A stretch of 64,000 nucleotides of DNA, taken from contig NZ_CP047166.1 of the NCBI RefSeq assembly GCF_016806125.1, positions 620,001-684,000 on the forward strand, written 5' to 3'. A program made the position numbers and the translations under genes. The notes below the pieces were generated by a model. That model was given only the letters and a program-made list of their open reading frames with translations, was not told the origin of the DNA and ran no database searches. How positions within the stretch are numbered: the stretch's first letter is position 1; every line of letters starts with the position of its first letter. The stretch comes from Ponticoccus alexandrii. GTDB lineage: Bacteria > Pseudomonadota > Alphaproteobacteria > Rhodobacterales > Rhodobacteraceae. This document shows positions 43,417 through 53,706 of the stretch, one piece after another.

Positions 43417-44694
43417 ATGCCCGCCAGCCCCAGCCCCGCCCGTCTTGCCGCCGTCGACCTGCTGGATCAGGTGCTTGCGCAGGGCAGGCCGCTGTCCGAA
43501 ATGGCGCGCCTCGAGGCGCTGGCGCCCGCCGACCGCGCCGCCGCCCAGCGTCTGGCCATCGAGGTGCTGCGCGGGCTGGAGCGGGCCGACAAGCTGCTGA
43601 AGCCGCATCTGCGCAAGGCGCCCGCCGTTCGGGTGATGAACATCCTGCGGCTTGGCACGGTCGAGCTTTGCGCGGGTGGTGCGGCGCATGGCGTGGTCAG
43701 CGACTGCGTTGAGATCGCCGCGAAGGGCAAGCGCACGCAGGGCGCCAAGGGTCTGGTCAACGCCGTCCTGCGCAAGGTCGCGGAGACCGGGCCGGAGGGC
43801 TGGGCGCGGCTGCGCGTGCCGCGTCTGCCGAAGTGGCTGCGCGGCCCGCTGGTGGCGGCCTGGGGGCCAGAGGCGGTGGCGGCGATGGAGCGGGCGCATT
43901 TCGCCGGTGCGCCGCTGGACCTGTCGATGAAGGCGGGCGTGCCGGAGGGGCTGGGCGGAGAGGCCCTGCCCACCGGGTCCGTGCGCCTGCAGGACGCGGG
44001 GCAGGTGACCGCCCTGCCGGGATTCGGGACCGGCGACTGGTGGGTGCAGGACGCCGCCGCCGCCCTGCCGGTGAAGCTGTTGGGAGATCTGCGCGGCCTG
44101 AAGGTGCTGGACATGTGCGCCGCGCCCGGCGGCAAGACCCTGCAACTGGCGGCGGCGGGCGCGCAGGTCACGGCGCTCGACCTGTCGGAGGCGCGGCTGG
44201 AGCGGGTGCGCGAGAACCTCGCACGGACCGGGCTGGAGGCGCGGCTGATCGCCGGTGACGCGCTGGAGCATGGTGAGACCTACGACGCTGTTTTGCTGGA
44301 CGCGCCCTGTTCGGCCACCGGCACGATCCGACGTCACCCGGATCTGCCGCATGTCCACAAGGGAGAGCGCATCAGCGAGTTGATCGGCCTGCAGGAGGCT
44401 CTGCTGGACCACGCCCTGCGTCTGGTGAAACCGGGCGGGCGGCTGGTCTACGCGACCTGTTCGCTGATCCCCGACGAGGGCGAATGCCAGGTGGACGAGG
44501 CCCTGCAGCGCCATCCGGGGCTGAGCGTTCTGCGCCCCGAGGCGCCGTGGATCGAAGAGGCTTGGCGCTCCAGCGAGGGCGGCTTGCGTCTGCGGCCCGA
44601 TTTCTGGGCGGAGCGCGGCGGCATGGACGGTTTCTACATGGCGGTGCTGCAGCGCGGTGAAAGCGTTGGTGACTTCGCGGCCCCGGCGGGGTAG
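43417..44694 (+). CDS. RsmB-like 16S rRNA (cytosine-C5) methyltransferase
   Basis: 425 residues. The N-terminal NusB-like domain (about 5-140) is typical of RsmB. The SAM-binding motif is DMCAAPGGKTLQLA, and the two cysteines of the catalytic pair lie in LLDAPCSATGTIRRHPD and YATCSLIPDEGE. It should methylate C967 of 16S rRNA (E. coli numbering). Start at MPASPSP with GGAG five bases upstream. The following heparinase-like gene begins after 38 bases, and purH follows, a common order in Rhodobacteraceae. Confidence 0.9.
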   Translation: MPASPSPARLAAVDLLDQVLAQGRPLSEMARLEALAPADRAAAQRLAIEVLRGLERADKLLKPHLRKAPAVRVMNILRLGTVELCAGGAAHGVVSDCVEIAAKGKRTQGAKGLVNAVLRKVAETGPEGWARLRVPRLPKWLRGPLVAAWGPEAVAAMERAHFAGAPLDLSMKAGVPEGLGGEALPTGSVRLQDAGQVTALPGFGTGDWWVQDAAAALPVKLLGDLRGLKVLDMCAAPGGKTLQLAAAGAQVTALDLSEARLERVRENLARTGLEARLIAGDALEHGETYDAVLLDAPCSATGTIRRHPDLPHVHKGERISELIGLQEALLDHALRLVKPGGRLVYATCSLIPDEGECQVDEALQRHPGLSVLRPEAPWIEEAWRSSEGGLRLRPDFWAERGGMDGFYMAVLQRGESVGDFAAPAG

Positions 44695-44732
44695 AATTGC
44701 CGTAACAGCCCCCGAAGGGGCGGCAAGAGGCA

Positions 44733-46493
44733 GTGCAGAAACCCATGGCGACGCGTCGGAACTGGCGGACCGCGCAGGCGCGGGCATTGGACCGCGTTCA
44801 TGCCCGTCTGGCAGCGCGCGCGCGGCCCGCACGCGGCTTCGTCTCGCAGCCCGAACCGCGCACCATCGGCTTCTTCGCCAAGGGCCGCCAGTTGATGGCG
44901 GGAAACCTGATGTTCGCCGGTCATCTGGTCGAGGCGAAGGGCGTTCTGCCCTGGGACCTGGATCCCCCCGACGCGGCCTTCTCCGAGGAATTGCAGGGCT
45001 TTGCCTGGCTTGACGACCTTGCCGCCGTGGGCGACCCGCGCGCCCGCAAGCTGGCGCAGGACTGGGTCTGGGGCTGGATCGACCGCTATGGCCGGGGCAC
45101 CGGCATCGGCTGGGCGCCGGGGCTGACCGGGCGGCGGGTGATCCGCTGGATTCACCACGCCCTGTTCCTGCTGCGCGGTCGTCCTGCGGAAGAGGCCGAG
45201 GCTTTCTATCGCGCGCTGGCCGCGCAGGCGCGCTTTCTGGCGCGGCGCGGGCAGGGGGCAGAGCCGGGGCTGCCGCGCTTCGAGGCGATGACTGGGCTGC
45301 TGTACGCCGGGCTGTCGCTGGAGGGGACGGAAGAGCATGTCGGTCCCGCGCTGGCGGCGCTGAGCGCCGAATGCCGCAGGCAGATCGACGCGCAGGGCGG
45401 TATCCCGACTCGCAACCCCGAGGACCTGCTGGAAGTTTTCACCCTGCTGACATGGGTGCAATCGGCGCTGGCCGAGGCCCACCGCGAAACTGACAGCGCG
45501 ATCACTGAGGCGATTGGCCGGATCGCCCCCACCCTGCGCACCCTGCGCCACGCCGACGGCGGGCTGGCCCGCTTTCACGGCGGCGGGCGCGGGCTGGAGG
45601 GGCGGCTGGATCAGGCGCTGGCCGCCTCGGGCAGCAAGCGGAGGCAGGCGGACGGGCTGGCCATGGGCTTCGCGCGGCTTTCGGCGGGCCGGACCAGCGT
45701 CATCGTGGATGCGGCGCCGCCCCCCGCCGGGCCCGCCTCGGCGCAGGCCCATGCCTCGACACTGGCTTTCGAACTGACCTCTGGGCGCAGGCCGGTGGTG
45801 GTCAGTTGCGGATCGGGCGAGGGCTTTGGCGCGGAATGGCGGCGGGCCGGGCGGGCCACGCCCTCGCATTCGGTGCTCTGCCTTCAGGGCTATTCCTCGG
45901 CGCGGCTGTCGCCCGAGCGATGGGTCGGCTCGGCGCGCGGCGAACTGCTGGAAGACGCGCCGCGCCATGTGCCGATCCAGATGACCCGGCTGGCCGACTC
46001 GCTGCGGTTCGAGGGCGGGCACGATGGCTATCTGGGCGGGCAGGGGCTGACCCATGCGCGCAGCCTGATCCTTGAACACGACGGCCGCACCCTGAGGGGC
46101 GAGGACTACCTCGTGGCGCTGGATGCCTCTGCCCGCAAACGCTTTGACCGCGCGATGGACGGGGTCCGGCTGGCCGGGCTGCCCTTCGAGATTCGCTTTC
46201 ACCTGCACCCCGAGGCCGATGTGACGCTGGATATGGGCGGGCTGGCCGCATCGATCGCGCTGCGGTCGGGCGAAATCTGGGTGTTTCGCTACGAAGGCAA
46301 GGTGGAAATGGCGCTGCAACCCTCGGTCTACCTTGAAAAAGGGCGGTTGAGGCCCCGTGCGACCAAGCAGGTCGTTTTATCCGGGCGCGCAATGCAGTAT
46401 GCGACCCGCGTCTGCTGGACGCTGGCCAAGGCGCAGGACACGGCGCTTGCCGTGCGCGATCTCGCCCGCGACGAGGCGGACGGATCCGTTTGA
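44733..46493 (+). CDS. Heparinase II/III family protein
   Basis: 586 residues. An alpha/alpha-toroid N-terminal half (about 60-330) precedes a beta-sandwich C-terminal half. YGRGTGIGWAPGLTGRRVI is part of the toroid active region and DGLAMGFARLSAG follows. The HSVLCLQGYSSARL and EHDGRTLRGEDYLVAL segments match the family's beta domain. GTG start chosen; ATG four codons on is an alternative. No signal peptide is seen, so a cytosolic role or unusual export. Between rsmB-like and purH; possibly a polysaccharide- or wall-related lyase, substrate unknown. Confidence 0.85.
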   Translation: MQKPMATRRNWRTAQARALDRVHARLAARARPARGFVSQPEPRTIGFFAKGRQLMAGNLMFAGHLVEAKGVLPWDLDPPDAAFSEELQGFAWLDDLAAVGDPRARKLAQDWVWGWIDRYGRGTGIGWAPGLTGRRVIRWIHHALFLLRGRPAEEAEAFYRALAAQARFLARRGQGAEPGLPRFEAMTGLLYAGLSLEGTEEHVGPALAALSAECRRQIDAQGGIPTRNPEDLLEVFTLLTWVQSALAEAHRETDSAITEAIGRIAPTLRTLRHADGGLARFHGGGRGLEGRLDQALAASGSKRRQADGLAMGFARLSAGRTSVIVDAAPPPAGPASAQAHASTLAFELTSGRRPVVVSCGSGEGFGAEWRRAGRATPSHSVLCLQGYSSARLSPERWVGSARGELLEDAPRHVPIQMTRLADSLRFEGGHDGYLGGQGLTHARSLILEHDGRTLRGEDYLVALDASARKRFDRAMDGVRLAGLPFEIRFHLHPEADVTLDMGGLAASIALRSGEIWVFRYEGKVEMALQPSVYLEKGRLRPRATKQVVLSGRAMQYATRVCWTLAKAQDTALAVRDLARDEADGSV

Positions 46494-46513
46494 CCTAATC
46501 TGGGGAACCCCGC

Positions 46514-48100
46514 ATGTCCGACCTTCAGCCCGTGCGCCGCGCGCTTCTTTCCGTTTCCGACAAGACCGGTCTGATCGACCTGGCGAAGGCGCTGGAGGCT
46601 GCGGGGGTGGAGATCCTGTCCACCGGCGGTTCCGCCAAGGCGATCCGCGAGGCGGGCGTGGCGGTGCGGGACGTGGCCGATGTCACCGGCTTCCCCGAGA
46701 TGATGGACGGCCGCGTCAAGACGCTGCACCCGGCGGTGCACGGCGGCCTTCTGGCGCTGCGCGACAATGCCGAGCACACCGGCGCGATGGAGGAACATGG
46801 CATCGGCGGGATCGACCTGCTTGTGGTCAACCTCTACCCCTTCGAGGCGGCGCTGGCGCGCGGCGCGGATTACGACGAGATGATCGAGAACATCGACATC
46901 GGCGGCCCGGCGATGATCCGCGCGGCGGCCAAGAATCACGCTTTCGTCACCACCATCGTCGATGTCGAGGATTACGATGCGCTTCTGGCGGAACTGCAGG
47001 CGAACGGCGGCCAGACCTCCTACGCCTTCCGCCAGCGCCACGCCCAGATCGCCTATGCGCGCACCGGGGCCTATGACGCCGCCGTGTCCACATGGATGGC
47101 GGGCGCCATCGGCGAGACGACCCCGCGCCGCCGGGTCGTTGCCGGGACGCTGAAGCAGGGGCTGCGCTATGGCGAGAACCCGCACCAGCAGGCGGCCTTC
47201 TACGTGGATGGCAGCGACCGCGCGGGCATCGCCTCGGCCCGCCAGCTTCAGGGCAAGGAACTTTCCTACAACAATATCAACGACACCGACGCTGCCTTTG
47301 AACTGGTGAGCGAATTCGCGGGCGGCCAGCCCGCCTGCGCGATCATCAAGCACGCCAACCCCTGTGGCGTGGCGCAGGGTGCAACGATTCTGGAGGCTTA
47401 CAAGGCGGCCTTCGACTGCGACGGGACCTCTGCCTTTGGCGGGATCGTGGCGCTGAACCGCCCGCTGGACGCGGAAACCGCCGAGGCGATCTCGGAAATC
47501 TTCACCGAAGTGGTCATTGCGCCCGGTGCGGACGAGGCCGCGAAGGAGATCTTTGCCAACAAGAAGAACCTGCGCCTGCTTCTGACCGAGGGTCTGGCCG
47601 ATGCCGCCACCGCCGGTCTGACTTATCGACAGGTGGCTGGGGGTATGCTGGTTCAGGACAAGGACGTGGGCCAGCGGACGCTTTCCGACCTCAAGGTGGT
47701 CACAAAAGTGCAACCGACAGAGGCGCAGATGCAGGACCTGCTGTTTGCCTGGAAGGTCGCCAAGCACGTCAAGTCCAACGCCATCGTCTACGTCAAGGAT
47801 GGCGCGACCGTGGGTGTGGGCGCAGGCCAGATGAGCCGCGTCGACTCGGCCCTGATCGCCGCCAAGAAGGCCGAGCGCATGGCCGAGGCACTTGGCCTGC
47901 CGGAACCGCTGACCAAGGGCTCTGCCGTGGCTTCGGACGCCTTCTTCCCCTTTCCGGACGGGCTGATGGAGGCCGCCGCCGCAGGCGCGACCTGCGTGAT
48001 CCAGCCGGGCGGCTCGATGCGCGACGACGAGGTGATCGCCGCCGCCGACGAAGCCGGTCTGGCGATGGTCTTCACCGGCATGCGCCACTTCCGCCACTGA
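46514..48100 (+). CDS. purH: Bifunctional AICAR transformylase / IMP cyclohydrolase
   Basis: 528 residues, full length. It makes the last two steps of purine synthesis. The N-terminal cyclohydrolase domain has [28 protein letters not shown] and [17 protein letters not shown]. The C-terminal transformylase has [15 protein letters not shown]-like [13 protein letters not shown] and [12 protein letters not shown] with the catalytic Lys-His. The ending [20 protein letters not shown] is conserved. It starts 20 bases after the heparinase-like gene; lspA follows after 106 bases. Confidence 0.97.
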   Translation: MSDLQPVRRALLSVSDKTGLIDLAKALEAAGVEILSTGGSAKAIREAGVAVRDVADVTGFPEMMDGRVKTLHPAVHGGLLALRDNAEHTGAMEEHGIGGIDLLVVNLYPFEAALARGADYDEMIENIDIGGPAMIRAAAKNHAFVTTIVDVEDYDALLAELQANGGQTSYAFRQRHAQIAYARTGAYDAAVSTWMAGAIGETTPRRRVVAGTLKQGLRYGENPHQQAAFYVDGSDRAGIASARQLQGKELSYNNINDTDAAFELVSEFAGGQPACAIIKHANPCGVAQGATILEAYKAAFDCDGTSAFGGIVALNRPLDAETAEAISEIFTEVVIAPGADEAAKEIFANKKNLRLLLTEGLADAATAGLTYRQVAGGMLVQDKDVGQRTLSDLKVVTKVQPTEAQMQDLLFAWKVAKHVKSNAIVYVKDGATVGVGAGQMSRVDSALIAAKKAERMAEALGLPEPLTKGSAVASDAFFPFPDGLMEAAAAGATCVIQPGGSMRDDEVIAAADEAGLAMVFTGMRHFRH

Positions 48101-48206
48101 GGGCAGGGCGGGCCTTCGCGCGTCGGGGGCCTGCCGCAATGGGCCGGGCTTGAGGCCCGCGCCCCCGGAGACTATCAGGCGCGAACGAACAGGACGGGGC
48201 AGGGCA

Positions 48207-48719
48207 ATGGCAGCGACGAAACCGGTAAAGAGCCCGATGCGGCTTGTGGCGCTGAGCGCGCTGGTGATCTTTGTGCTCGACCAGATGTCGAAGCTCTGGG
48301 TGCTCAGCGCCCTGAACCTTGACCAGCGGGGCACCGTCGAGGTCTTTCCGCCCTTCCTGACCTTCCGCATGGCGTGGAACCGGGGGGTGAACTTCGGCCT
48401 GATGGCAGGCGACGACGACCTGACGCGCTGGCTGCTGATCGCCGTGGCGCTGGTGATCGTCGCCGTTGTGGTGGTCTGGATCCGCCGCGATCCGCCTGGC
48501 CGTATGGGCCTGATCGGCGCGGGCCTGCTGATCGGCGGCGCGCTTGGCAATGTGATCGACCGCATCTTTTACGGCGCGGTGGCAGACTTTCTGAACATGT
48601 CCTGCTGCGGGATCGACAACCCCTTTTCGTTCAACGTGGCCGATATCGCGATCTTCGCGGGCGCCATCGGGCTGGTCCTCTTCACGCCCTCGAAACCGCC
48701 GAAGAAAAAGGCCCCGTGA
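48207..48719 (+). CDS. lspA: Lipoprotein signal peptidase (signal peptidase II)
   Basis: 170 residues, usual size, four transmembrane helices. It cleaves lipoprotein signals ahead of the lipidated Cys. The catalytic aspartates are Asp118 in GNVIDRIFYG and Asp146 in FNVADIAIF; AWNRGVNFGL (56-65) is the conserved loop. Start at MAATKPV; the frame is open 19 codons further up but with Arg-rich sequence. The stop codon lies inside a GGCCCC/GGGGCC inverted repeat. A lipoprotein gene (DUF3035) follows. Confidence 0.94.
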   Translation: MAATKPVKSPMRLVALSALVIFVLDQMSKLWVLSALNLDQRGTVEVFPPFLTFRMAWNRGVNFGLMAGDDDLTRWLLIAVALVIVAVVVVWIRRDPPGRMGLIGAGLLIGGALGNVIDRIFYGAVADFLNMSCCGIDNPFSFNVADIAIFAGAIGLVLFTPSKPPKKKAP

Positions 48720-48726
48720 CGGGGCC
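48710..48726 (+). terminator. Hairpin spanning the lspA stop codon
   Basis: GGCCCC-GTGAC-GGGGCC encloses the TGA stop. No T-run follows, so read-through into the next gene is likely; it may act in mRNA stability or translation termination. Confidence 0.35.
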
Positions 48727-48775
48727 GGGAAGATCGGTTAAAGCTGTGCGCAATGTGGGAAACGGAGGGTAGCCG

Positions 48776-49297
48776 ATGCGGCTGGCGCTTCTTGTGGCGA
48801 TTGTGGGACTGGGGGTTTGCGCCTCCTGCGGGCTTGTGCGCAGCGACAAGCCCCTGCACGACCTGAGGACCAACCAGCGCGAGCCCGAGGAATTCGGGAT
48901 CGTGCCGAACCGTCCCCTGCTGGACCCGGAGAGCTACGGGCAACTGCCGCCTCCGACGCCCGGTTACGCCAACCGCGCCGACCAGAACCCCAAGGCCGAT
49001 GCCGTGGTGGCGCTGGGGGGCAACCCCGCGCGGCTGGATCCGAACGCGGGTGTTCCGGGCAGCGATGCGGCGCTGGTCAACCGGGCCACGCGCTACGGGC
49101 GCGATCCGAACGTGCGCGCCGAACTGGCGACGGCGGACGCGGAATTCCGCAAGCGTAAGAACATCTTCAACTGGTCGCTGGTGCCGGATAACCGCTACAA
49201 CCGCGCCTATTCCGGGCAGTCGCTTGACCCGAACGAATGGCTGCGCCGCTACCGCGCCGCCGGTGCGCGGACGCCCACGGCCCCGCCCGCAAACTGA
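48776..49297 (+). CDS. DUF3035 probable lipoprotein (annotated elsewhere as BamF-like)
   Basis: 173 residues. An N-terminal hydrophobic segment (1-14) is followed by CASCG, where Cys18 is the likely lipidated residue though the lipobox is weak. The body has LRTNQREPEEFGIVPNRPL and KRKNIFNWSLVPDNRYN, typical of DUF3035, which some annotation schemes place with the outer-membrane beta-barrel assembly complex. It is co-oriented 56 bases after lspA and ahead of the M16 peptidases. The BAM link is from family annotation, not visible in the sequence. Confidence 0.8.
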   Translation: MRLALLVAIVGLGVCASCGLVRSDKPLHDLRTNQREPEEFGIVPNRPLLDPESYGQLPPPTPGYANRADQNPKADAVVALGGNPARLDPNAGVPGSDAALVNRATRYGRDPNVRAELATADAEFRKRKNIFNWSLVPDNRYNRAYSGQSLDPNEWLRRYRAAGARTPTAPPAN

Positions 49298-49453
49298 CCA
49301 GCGCGCCGTCTGGACCGGGCTGGACCCCGGTCCGGCGCAGGCTGTCGCGTCCTTCACAGTTCTCACGTCCCCGTCACCGCATCGTGGGCTCGCTTGATCT
49401 TGCGCGAGCACTGCGTACTTATGACCCAACCCGTGGTGACAAAGGATGACGCG

Positions 49454-50842
49454 ATGCGCCTGACCTCCCTGATCCTGTCCCTTGCGATGGCCACCGGCCT
49501 GCCCGCATTGGCCCAGACCGAGGCCCCCCCGGCAGAGGAGGCGCTGACCGACCCGGTCACCACCTTCGCGCTGGAGAACGGCATGCAGGTCGTCGTGGTC
49601 GAGGATCACCGCGCCCCCGTCGTCGTCCACATGGTCTGGTACAAGGCAGGATCCGCCGACGAGATCCCGGGCACTTCCGGCGTCGCGCATTTCCTTGAAC
49701 ACCTGCTGTTCAAGGGCACCGAGACGCTGGAACCGGGCGAGTTCAGCGCCACCGTGGCCCTGAACGGCGGCTCGGACAATGCCTTCACCAGCTTCGACGA
49801 GACCGCCTACCACCAGCGCATCGCCGCCGACCGCCTTGGCCTGATGATGCAGATGGAGGCGGACCGCATGGTCAACCTGCAACTCGACGAAGCGGACATC
49901 CTGACCGAACGCGAGGTCATCATCGAAGAGCGCAACATGCGCGTCGAGAACGACCCCGGCTCGCTCTTCCGCGAGCAGACCATGGCGGCGCAGTATCTCA
50001 ACCATCCCTACGGGCGCCCGATCATCGGCTGGCGGCACGAGATGGCGGCGCTGGATCTGGATGACGCGCTGGAGTTCTACAATCGCAACTACGCGCCCAA
50101 CAACGCGATCCTCGTGGTCGCGGGCGACGTGACCCCGGACGAGGTGCGGACGGTGGCCGAAGAGCATTATGGCCCGATCCCGCCCAACCCCGAGCTTGGC
50201 GAGCGGGTTCGCCCGCAAGAGCCGCCGCAGACCGCCGCGCGGCGCATGGTCTTCGAGGATCCGCGCGTGGCGACCCCCTACGTGACGCGCAGCTACCTTG
50301 CCCCTGAACGCGACCCCGGCGCGCAGGAAGAGGCCGCCGCGCTGACCATCCTCGCCGAGGTTCTGGGCGGGGGGCAGACCTCTGTCCTGACGCAGAAGTT
50401 GCAGTTCGAGCAGCAGAAGGCGGTCTACACCACCGCCTATTACGGCGGCACCTCTTACGACGACACCTCCTTCGGGCTGGTGATCGTGCCTGCCCCGGGC
50501 GTGACGCTGGAAGGGGCCGAAAAGGCGCTCGACGCGACCCTCGCGCAGTTCATGGAGGACGGCGTCGACGCCGACCAGCTGGAGCGGATCAAGTTCCAGA
50601 TCCGCGCCGCCGAGATCTACAATCGTGACGATCCGGCCCGCACCGCGCGCCGCTACGGGCAGGCGCTGACCGCCGGCCTGACCGTCGAGGACGTGCAGCA
50701 ATGGCCGCAGGTGCTGGAGGCGGTGAGTGCCGAGGACGTGATGGCCGCGGCCAATAAGGTCTTCGACATCAAGGCATCGGTCACCGGCTACCTGACCACC
50801 CCCGCCGACGCCGGACAGGCCCCGAAGGAGATCACCCAATGA
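49454..50842 (+). CDS. M16 zinc peptidase, catalytically complete subunit
   Basis: 462 residues with a signal peptide (1-20, cleaved after ALA). The inverted zinc motif HFLEH is at 79-83, and the third ligand Glu lies in TEREVIIEERNM about 75 residues later. The PF05193 domain follows with NAILVVAGDVTPDEV. It should act in the periplasm as one half of a clam-shell peptidase. AAAGGA lies seven bases before the chosen ATG. The next gene, the inactive half, overlaps by four bases. Substrate unknown. Confidence 0.9.
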   Translation: MRLTSLILSLAMATGLPALAQTEAPPAEEALTDPVTTFALENGMQVVVVEDHRAPVVVHMVWYKAGSADEIPGTSGVAHFLEHLLFKGTETLEPGEFSATVALNGGSDNAFTSFDETAYHQRIAADRLGLMMQMEADRMVNLQLDEADILTEREVIIEERNMRVENDPGSLFREQTMAAQYLNHPYGRPIIGWRHEMAALDLDDALEFYNRNYAPNNAILVVAGDVTPDEVRTVAEEHYGPIPPNPELGERVRPQEPPQTAARRMVFEDPRVATPYVTRSYLAPERDPGAQEEAAALTILAEVLGGGQTSVLTQKLQFEQQKAVYTTAYYGGTSYDDTSFGLVIVPAPGVTLEGAEKALDATLAQFMEDGVDADQLERIKFQIRAAEIYNRDDPARTARRYGQALTAGLTVEDVQQWPQVLEAVSAEDVMAAANKVFDIKASVTGYLTTPADAGQAPKEITQ

Positions 50843-52158
50843 AGCGCCTTTTCCTTGCCCTGACCGTCACCGCCTGTTCCTTCGCCGCCACCGCATGGGC
50901 CGCCGTCGACATTCAGGAGGTCGAAAGCCCCGGCGGCTTCAAGGCATGGCTGGTCGAGGAACCCTCTATCCCCTTCGTCGCGCTGGAACTGCGCTTCAGG
51001 GGTGGCACCTCTCTGGACGAGCCGGGCAAGCGGGGCGCGACCTCGCTGATGGTGTCCACGCTGGAAGAGGGTGCCGCCGAGATGGACGCCAGCGCCTTCG
51101 CCGCCGCCAAGGAAGGCATCGCCGCCAAGATCGGGTACGATGCGGGCGACGACGCGGTCAGCATCTCCATGAGCTTCCTGTCCGAGACCCGCGACGAGGC
51201 CGTCGAACTGCTGCGCGCCTCGCTGGTCGAGCCGCGCTTTGACGAGCAGGCGGTGGAGCGGGTGCGCGCGCAGCTTCTGTCGAACCTGCAATCGGACCTC
51301 AAGGACCCCGACACCATCGCCAGCCGCGCCTTCGACGCGATGATCTTCGGCGACCACCCCTATGGCACGCCCCCCGACGGCACGCCCGAAACCGTGGCGG
51401 CGCTGACCCGCGACGACCTCGTGACGGCGCTGAAGAACGCCCTGACGCAGGATCGCGTCTATGTTGCGGCGGCGGGCGACATCAACGCCGAGGACCTCGG
51501 CGCGCTGATGGACCGCCTGCTCTCCGACCTGCCCGAAACCGGCGCGCCGCTGCCCGCCGACGTCGATGTGCAGACAGAAGCCGGCGTGACCGTGATACCC
51601 TTCGACACGCCGCAGTCGGTCGCGGTCTTCGGCCACAAGGGCATGAAGCGCGACGACCCCGACTTCTTCGCGGCCTACCTGCTGAATACGATCTTCGGCG
51701 GCGGCGGCTTCGAGGCGCGGCTGATGAACGAGGTGCGCGAGAAGCGCGGCCTGACCTACGGCATCTACAGCTACCTCGCGCCGAAGGATCATGCCGAGCT
51801 TTTCGTGGGCCGCGTCGCCAGCGCCAACGACCGCATCGCAGAGGCCATCGACGTGATCCGCGACGAGTGGCGCAAGGTGGTCGAAGAGGGCGTCACGCCC
51901 GAGGAACTGGAGCGGGCGAAGACCTACCAGACCGGTGCCTACCCGCTGCGCTTCGACGGCAACGGGCCGATCGCCAAGATCCTCGTGGGCATGCAGATGG
52001 ACGACCTGACGCCCGAATACATCGAGACCCGCAACGCCAATATCGAGGCGGTGACGTTGGAGGACATCCAGCGCGTCGCGCAGGAATTGATGAAGCCGGA
52101 CGAATTGCATTTCACCGTCGTCGGTCAGCCCGAGGGGCTGGAGACGCCCGGCCAGTAG
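50839..52158 (+). CDS. M16 peptidase-like protein without the zinc motif (partner subunit)
   Basis: 439 residues with a signal peptide (about 1-21, ending AWA). It follows the M16 fold: FVALELRFRGGTSLDEPGKRG, then LMVSTLEEGAAEMDA where the active form has HFLEH, so no zinc site. The C-terminal half has FGGGGFEARLMNEVREKRGLTY, the substrate-binding R/Y region of inactive M16B subunits. Start overlaps the previous stop as ATGA; the two proteins presumably form a heterodimer. Substrate is unknown. Confidence 0.9.
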   Translation: MKRLFLALTVTACSFAATAWAAVDIQEVESPGGFKAWLVEEPSIPFVALELRFRGGTSLDEPGKRGATSLMVSTLEEGAAEMDASAFAAAKEGIAAKIGYDAGDDAVSISMSFLSETRDEAVELLRASLVEPRFDEQAVERVRAQLLSNLQSDLKDPDTIASRAFDAMIFGDHPYGTPPDGTPETVAALTRDDLVTALKNALTQDRVYVAAAGDINAEDLGALMDRLLSDLPETGAPLPADVDVQTEAGVTVIPFDTPQSVAVFGHKGMKRDDPDFFAAYLLNTIFGGGGFEARLMNEVREKRGLTYGIYSYLAPKDHAELFVGRVASANDRIAEAIDVIRDEWRKVVEEGVTPEELERAKTYQTGAYPLRFDGNGPIAKILVGMQMDDLTPEYIETRNANIEAVTLEDIQRVAQELMKPDELHFTVVGQPEGLETPGQ

Positions 52159-52254
52159 ACCGGCAGGCGAAAGCGGTCCATCGCGCCCCTGCGGTGGAAC
52201 GCTTTGCCTCGAGGCGCCGTTGACCTGTCCTGAGACAAGGGAAAGGACAGGACG

Positions 52255-53706
52255 ATGGCGAAGGACGGCGGGGGCAAGGGTGGCACGTCCGGCAAGGCGG
52301 CGGCGAAATCCACCACCAAGGCCAAGGGCGGCTCGTCCAGCCCCGAGGAAACCCTGAAAAGCCGGGTCGAGGACTACGCCCGCCTCGCGGACAGTTTCGC
52401 GAAAGACCCGGTGGTCATGCGCCCGCAGAACCTCAGCGGGCAGGCCCGCAGGCTGCACGTCCGCAAGACCATCATCGAGGATCACGCCGTCCGCATCGAC
52501 CAGAAGGCCGAAGGCGCGGACCAGAAGTTCGAGAAGCTGTCGAAGGACCTCTTTTCCTTCTTCCGCGGCACCTCTCTGCTGTTTCACCGCGACATGGTGG
52601 GCGAGGACGAGCGGATGCCGACCGTGCTGGTTCTGGGCGACGTCCATCCGGTGAACTTCGGTGTCATGCCCAATGCGGACAACGTGCCGATCTTCGGCGT
52701 GAACGACTTCGACGACGTGATCTATGGCCCCTTCAGTTGGGATCTGAAGCGCGGCGCGACGGGCTTCATGCTGGCCTCGCAAGAGACCGGCGGCCACGGC
52801 AAGAAGATGCGCCGCAAGATCGTCGCCAAGTTCGTGAAGGGCTATCACGAGGGCATGACCTTCTTTTCCAAGCACGGCGACGGCACGATCCGTCACATGC
52901 GCCCGGACAACAGCCCCAAGGTGATCCGCAAGCTCTTCGACAAGTCCGAGGAAAGCCGCAAGGGCTGGCTCTGGGACCGCTATCTGAACGAGAACGGCCT
53001 CGGCTTTCGCGCCAACTACGAGCTGACCCCGATCTCGACCCGGCTGGATGAATTTCAGGGCTACATCAACCAGTTGGTCGAGGCGAACGGCCTGGACAGC
53101 AAGGGCCGCGCGGGCACGCTGAAGGTCAAGGACGTTTGCATGCGGCACGGGCAGGGCACTGCCTCGCTGGGGCTGCCGCGCTATTACTGCCTGCTCGAAG
53201 GGCCCAGTCAGGACGCTACCGACGACCTGATCATCGAGTTCAAGCGCGCGCGTGCCTCGGCGCTGGAGGGGCTGGTGCCCGCCAACGACTTCGACGCGGG
53301 CGGGCAGGGCGACCGGATCGCGCATGGGCAATCGGTGCATCTGGCCTCTGGCGACGTGTTCTACGGCGCGGTCGAGATCGATGGCGAAAGCTTCATGAGC
53401 CGCGAGCGCGCGCCCTTCCGCAACGACATCGACCTCGAGGATCTGTCCAAGAAAAGCTGGAAGAAATACGCCCGCGCCTGCGGGCTGGCGCTTGCGCAGG
53501 CCCATGCGCGCTCTGACGACGCGGGGCAACTCGATTACGAGATCGAACCGCGCATCCTGGAAGCGATGGACCCGCTGCCGCTGTTTATCGACGACATGAT
53601 CTGTTTCGCGGAAGAAGCGCTGGAGCGGCTGGAGCAGGACCACGTCTACTACAAGCGGGACCTGAAGCAGGGCGCCTTCGACGTGACGCTGAAACGCTAC
53701 CGCTGA
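52255..53706 (+). CDS. DUF2252 protein
   Basis: 483 residues. The first 35 are Lys/Gly/Ser-rich and disordered. The body matches DUF2252: LFSFFRGTSLLFHRDM, VLVLGDVHPVNFGVMPN, FGVNDFDDVIYGPFSWDLKR and the C-terminal ACGLALAQAHARSDD. The GDxHxxNFG and NDFDD motifs look like the catalytic loops of kinase-like (aminoglycoside phosphotransferase-like) folds, so a small-molecule kinase is conceivable; this is inference. It lies 96 bases after the M16 pair. Its 3' end overlaps the convergent small membrane gene by 10 bases. Confidence 0.87.
   Translation: MAKDGGGKGGTSGKAAAKSTTKAKGGSSSPEETLKSRVEDYARLADSFAKDPVVMRPQNLSGQARRLHVRKTIIEDHAVRIDQKAEGADQKFEKLSKDLFSFFRGTSLLFHRDMVGEDERMPTVLVLGDVHPVNFGVMPNADNVPIFGVNDFDDVIYGPFSWDLKRGATGFMLASQETGGHGKKMRRKIVAKFVKGYHEGMTFFSKHGDGTIRHMRPDNSPKVIRKLFDKSEESRKGWLWDRYLNENGLGFRANYELTPISTRLDEFQGYINQLVEANGLDSKGRAGTLKVKDVCMRHGQGTASLGLPRYYCLLEGPSQDATDDLIIEFKRARASALEGLVPANDFDAGGQGDRIAHGQSVHLASGDVFYGAVEIDGESFMSRERAPFRNDIDLEDLSKKSWKKYARACGLALAQAHARSDDAGQLDYEIEPRILEAMDPLPLFIDDMICFAEEALERLEQDHVYYKRDLKQGAFDVTLKRYR

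Noticed and set aside
48569-53643. Very long minus-strand frames opposite lspA, the M16 pair and DUF2252
   Set aside because: Shadow frames of high-G+C genes; the plus-strand products have complete domains and signal peptides.
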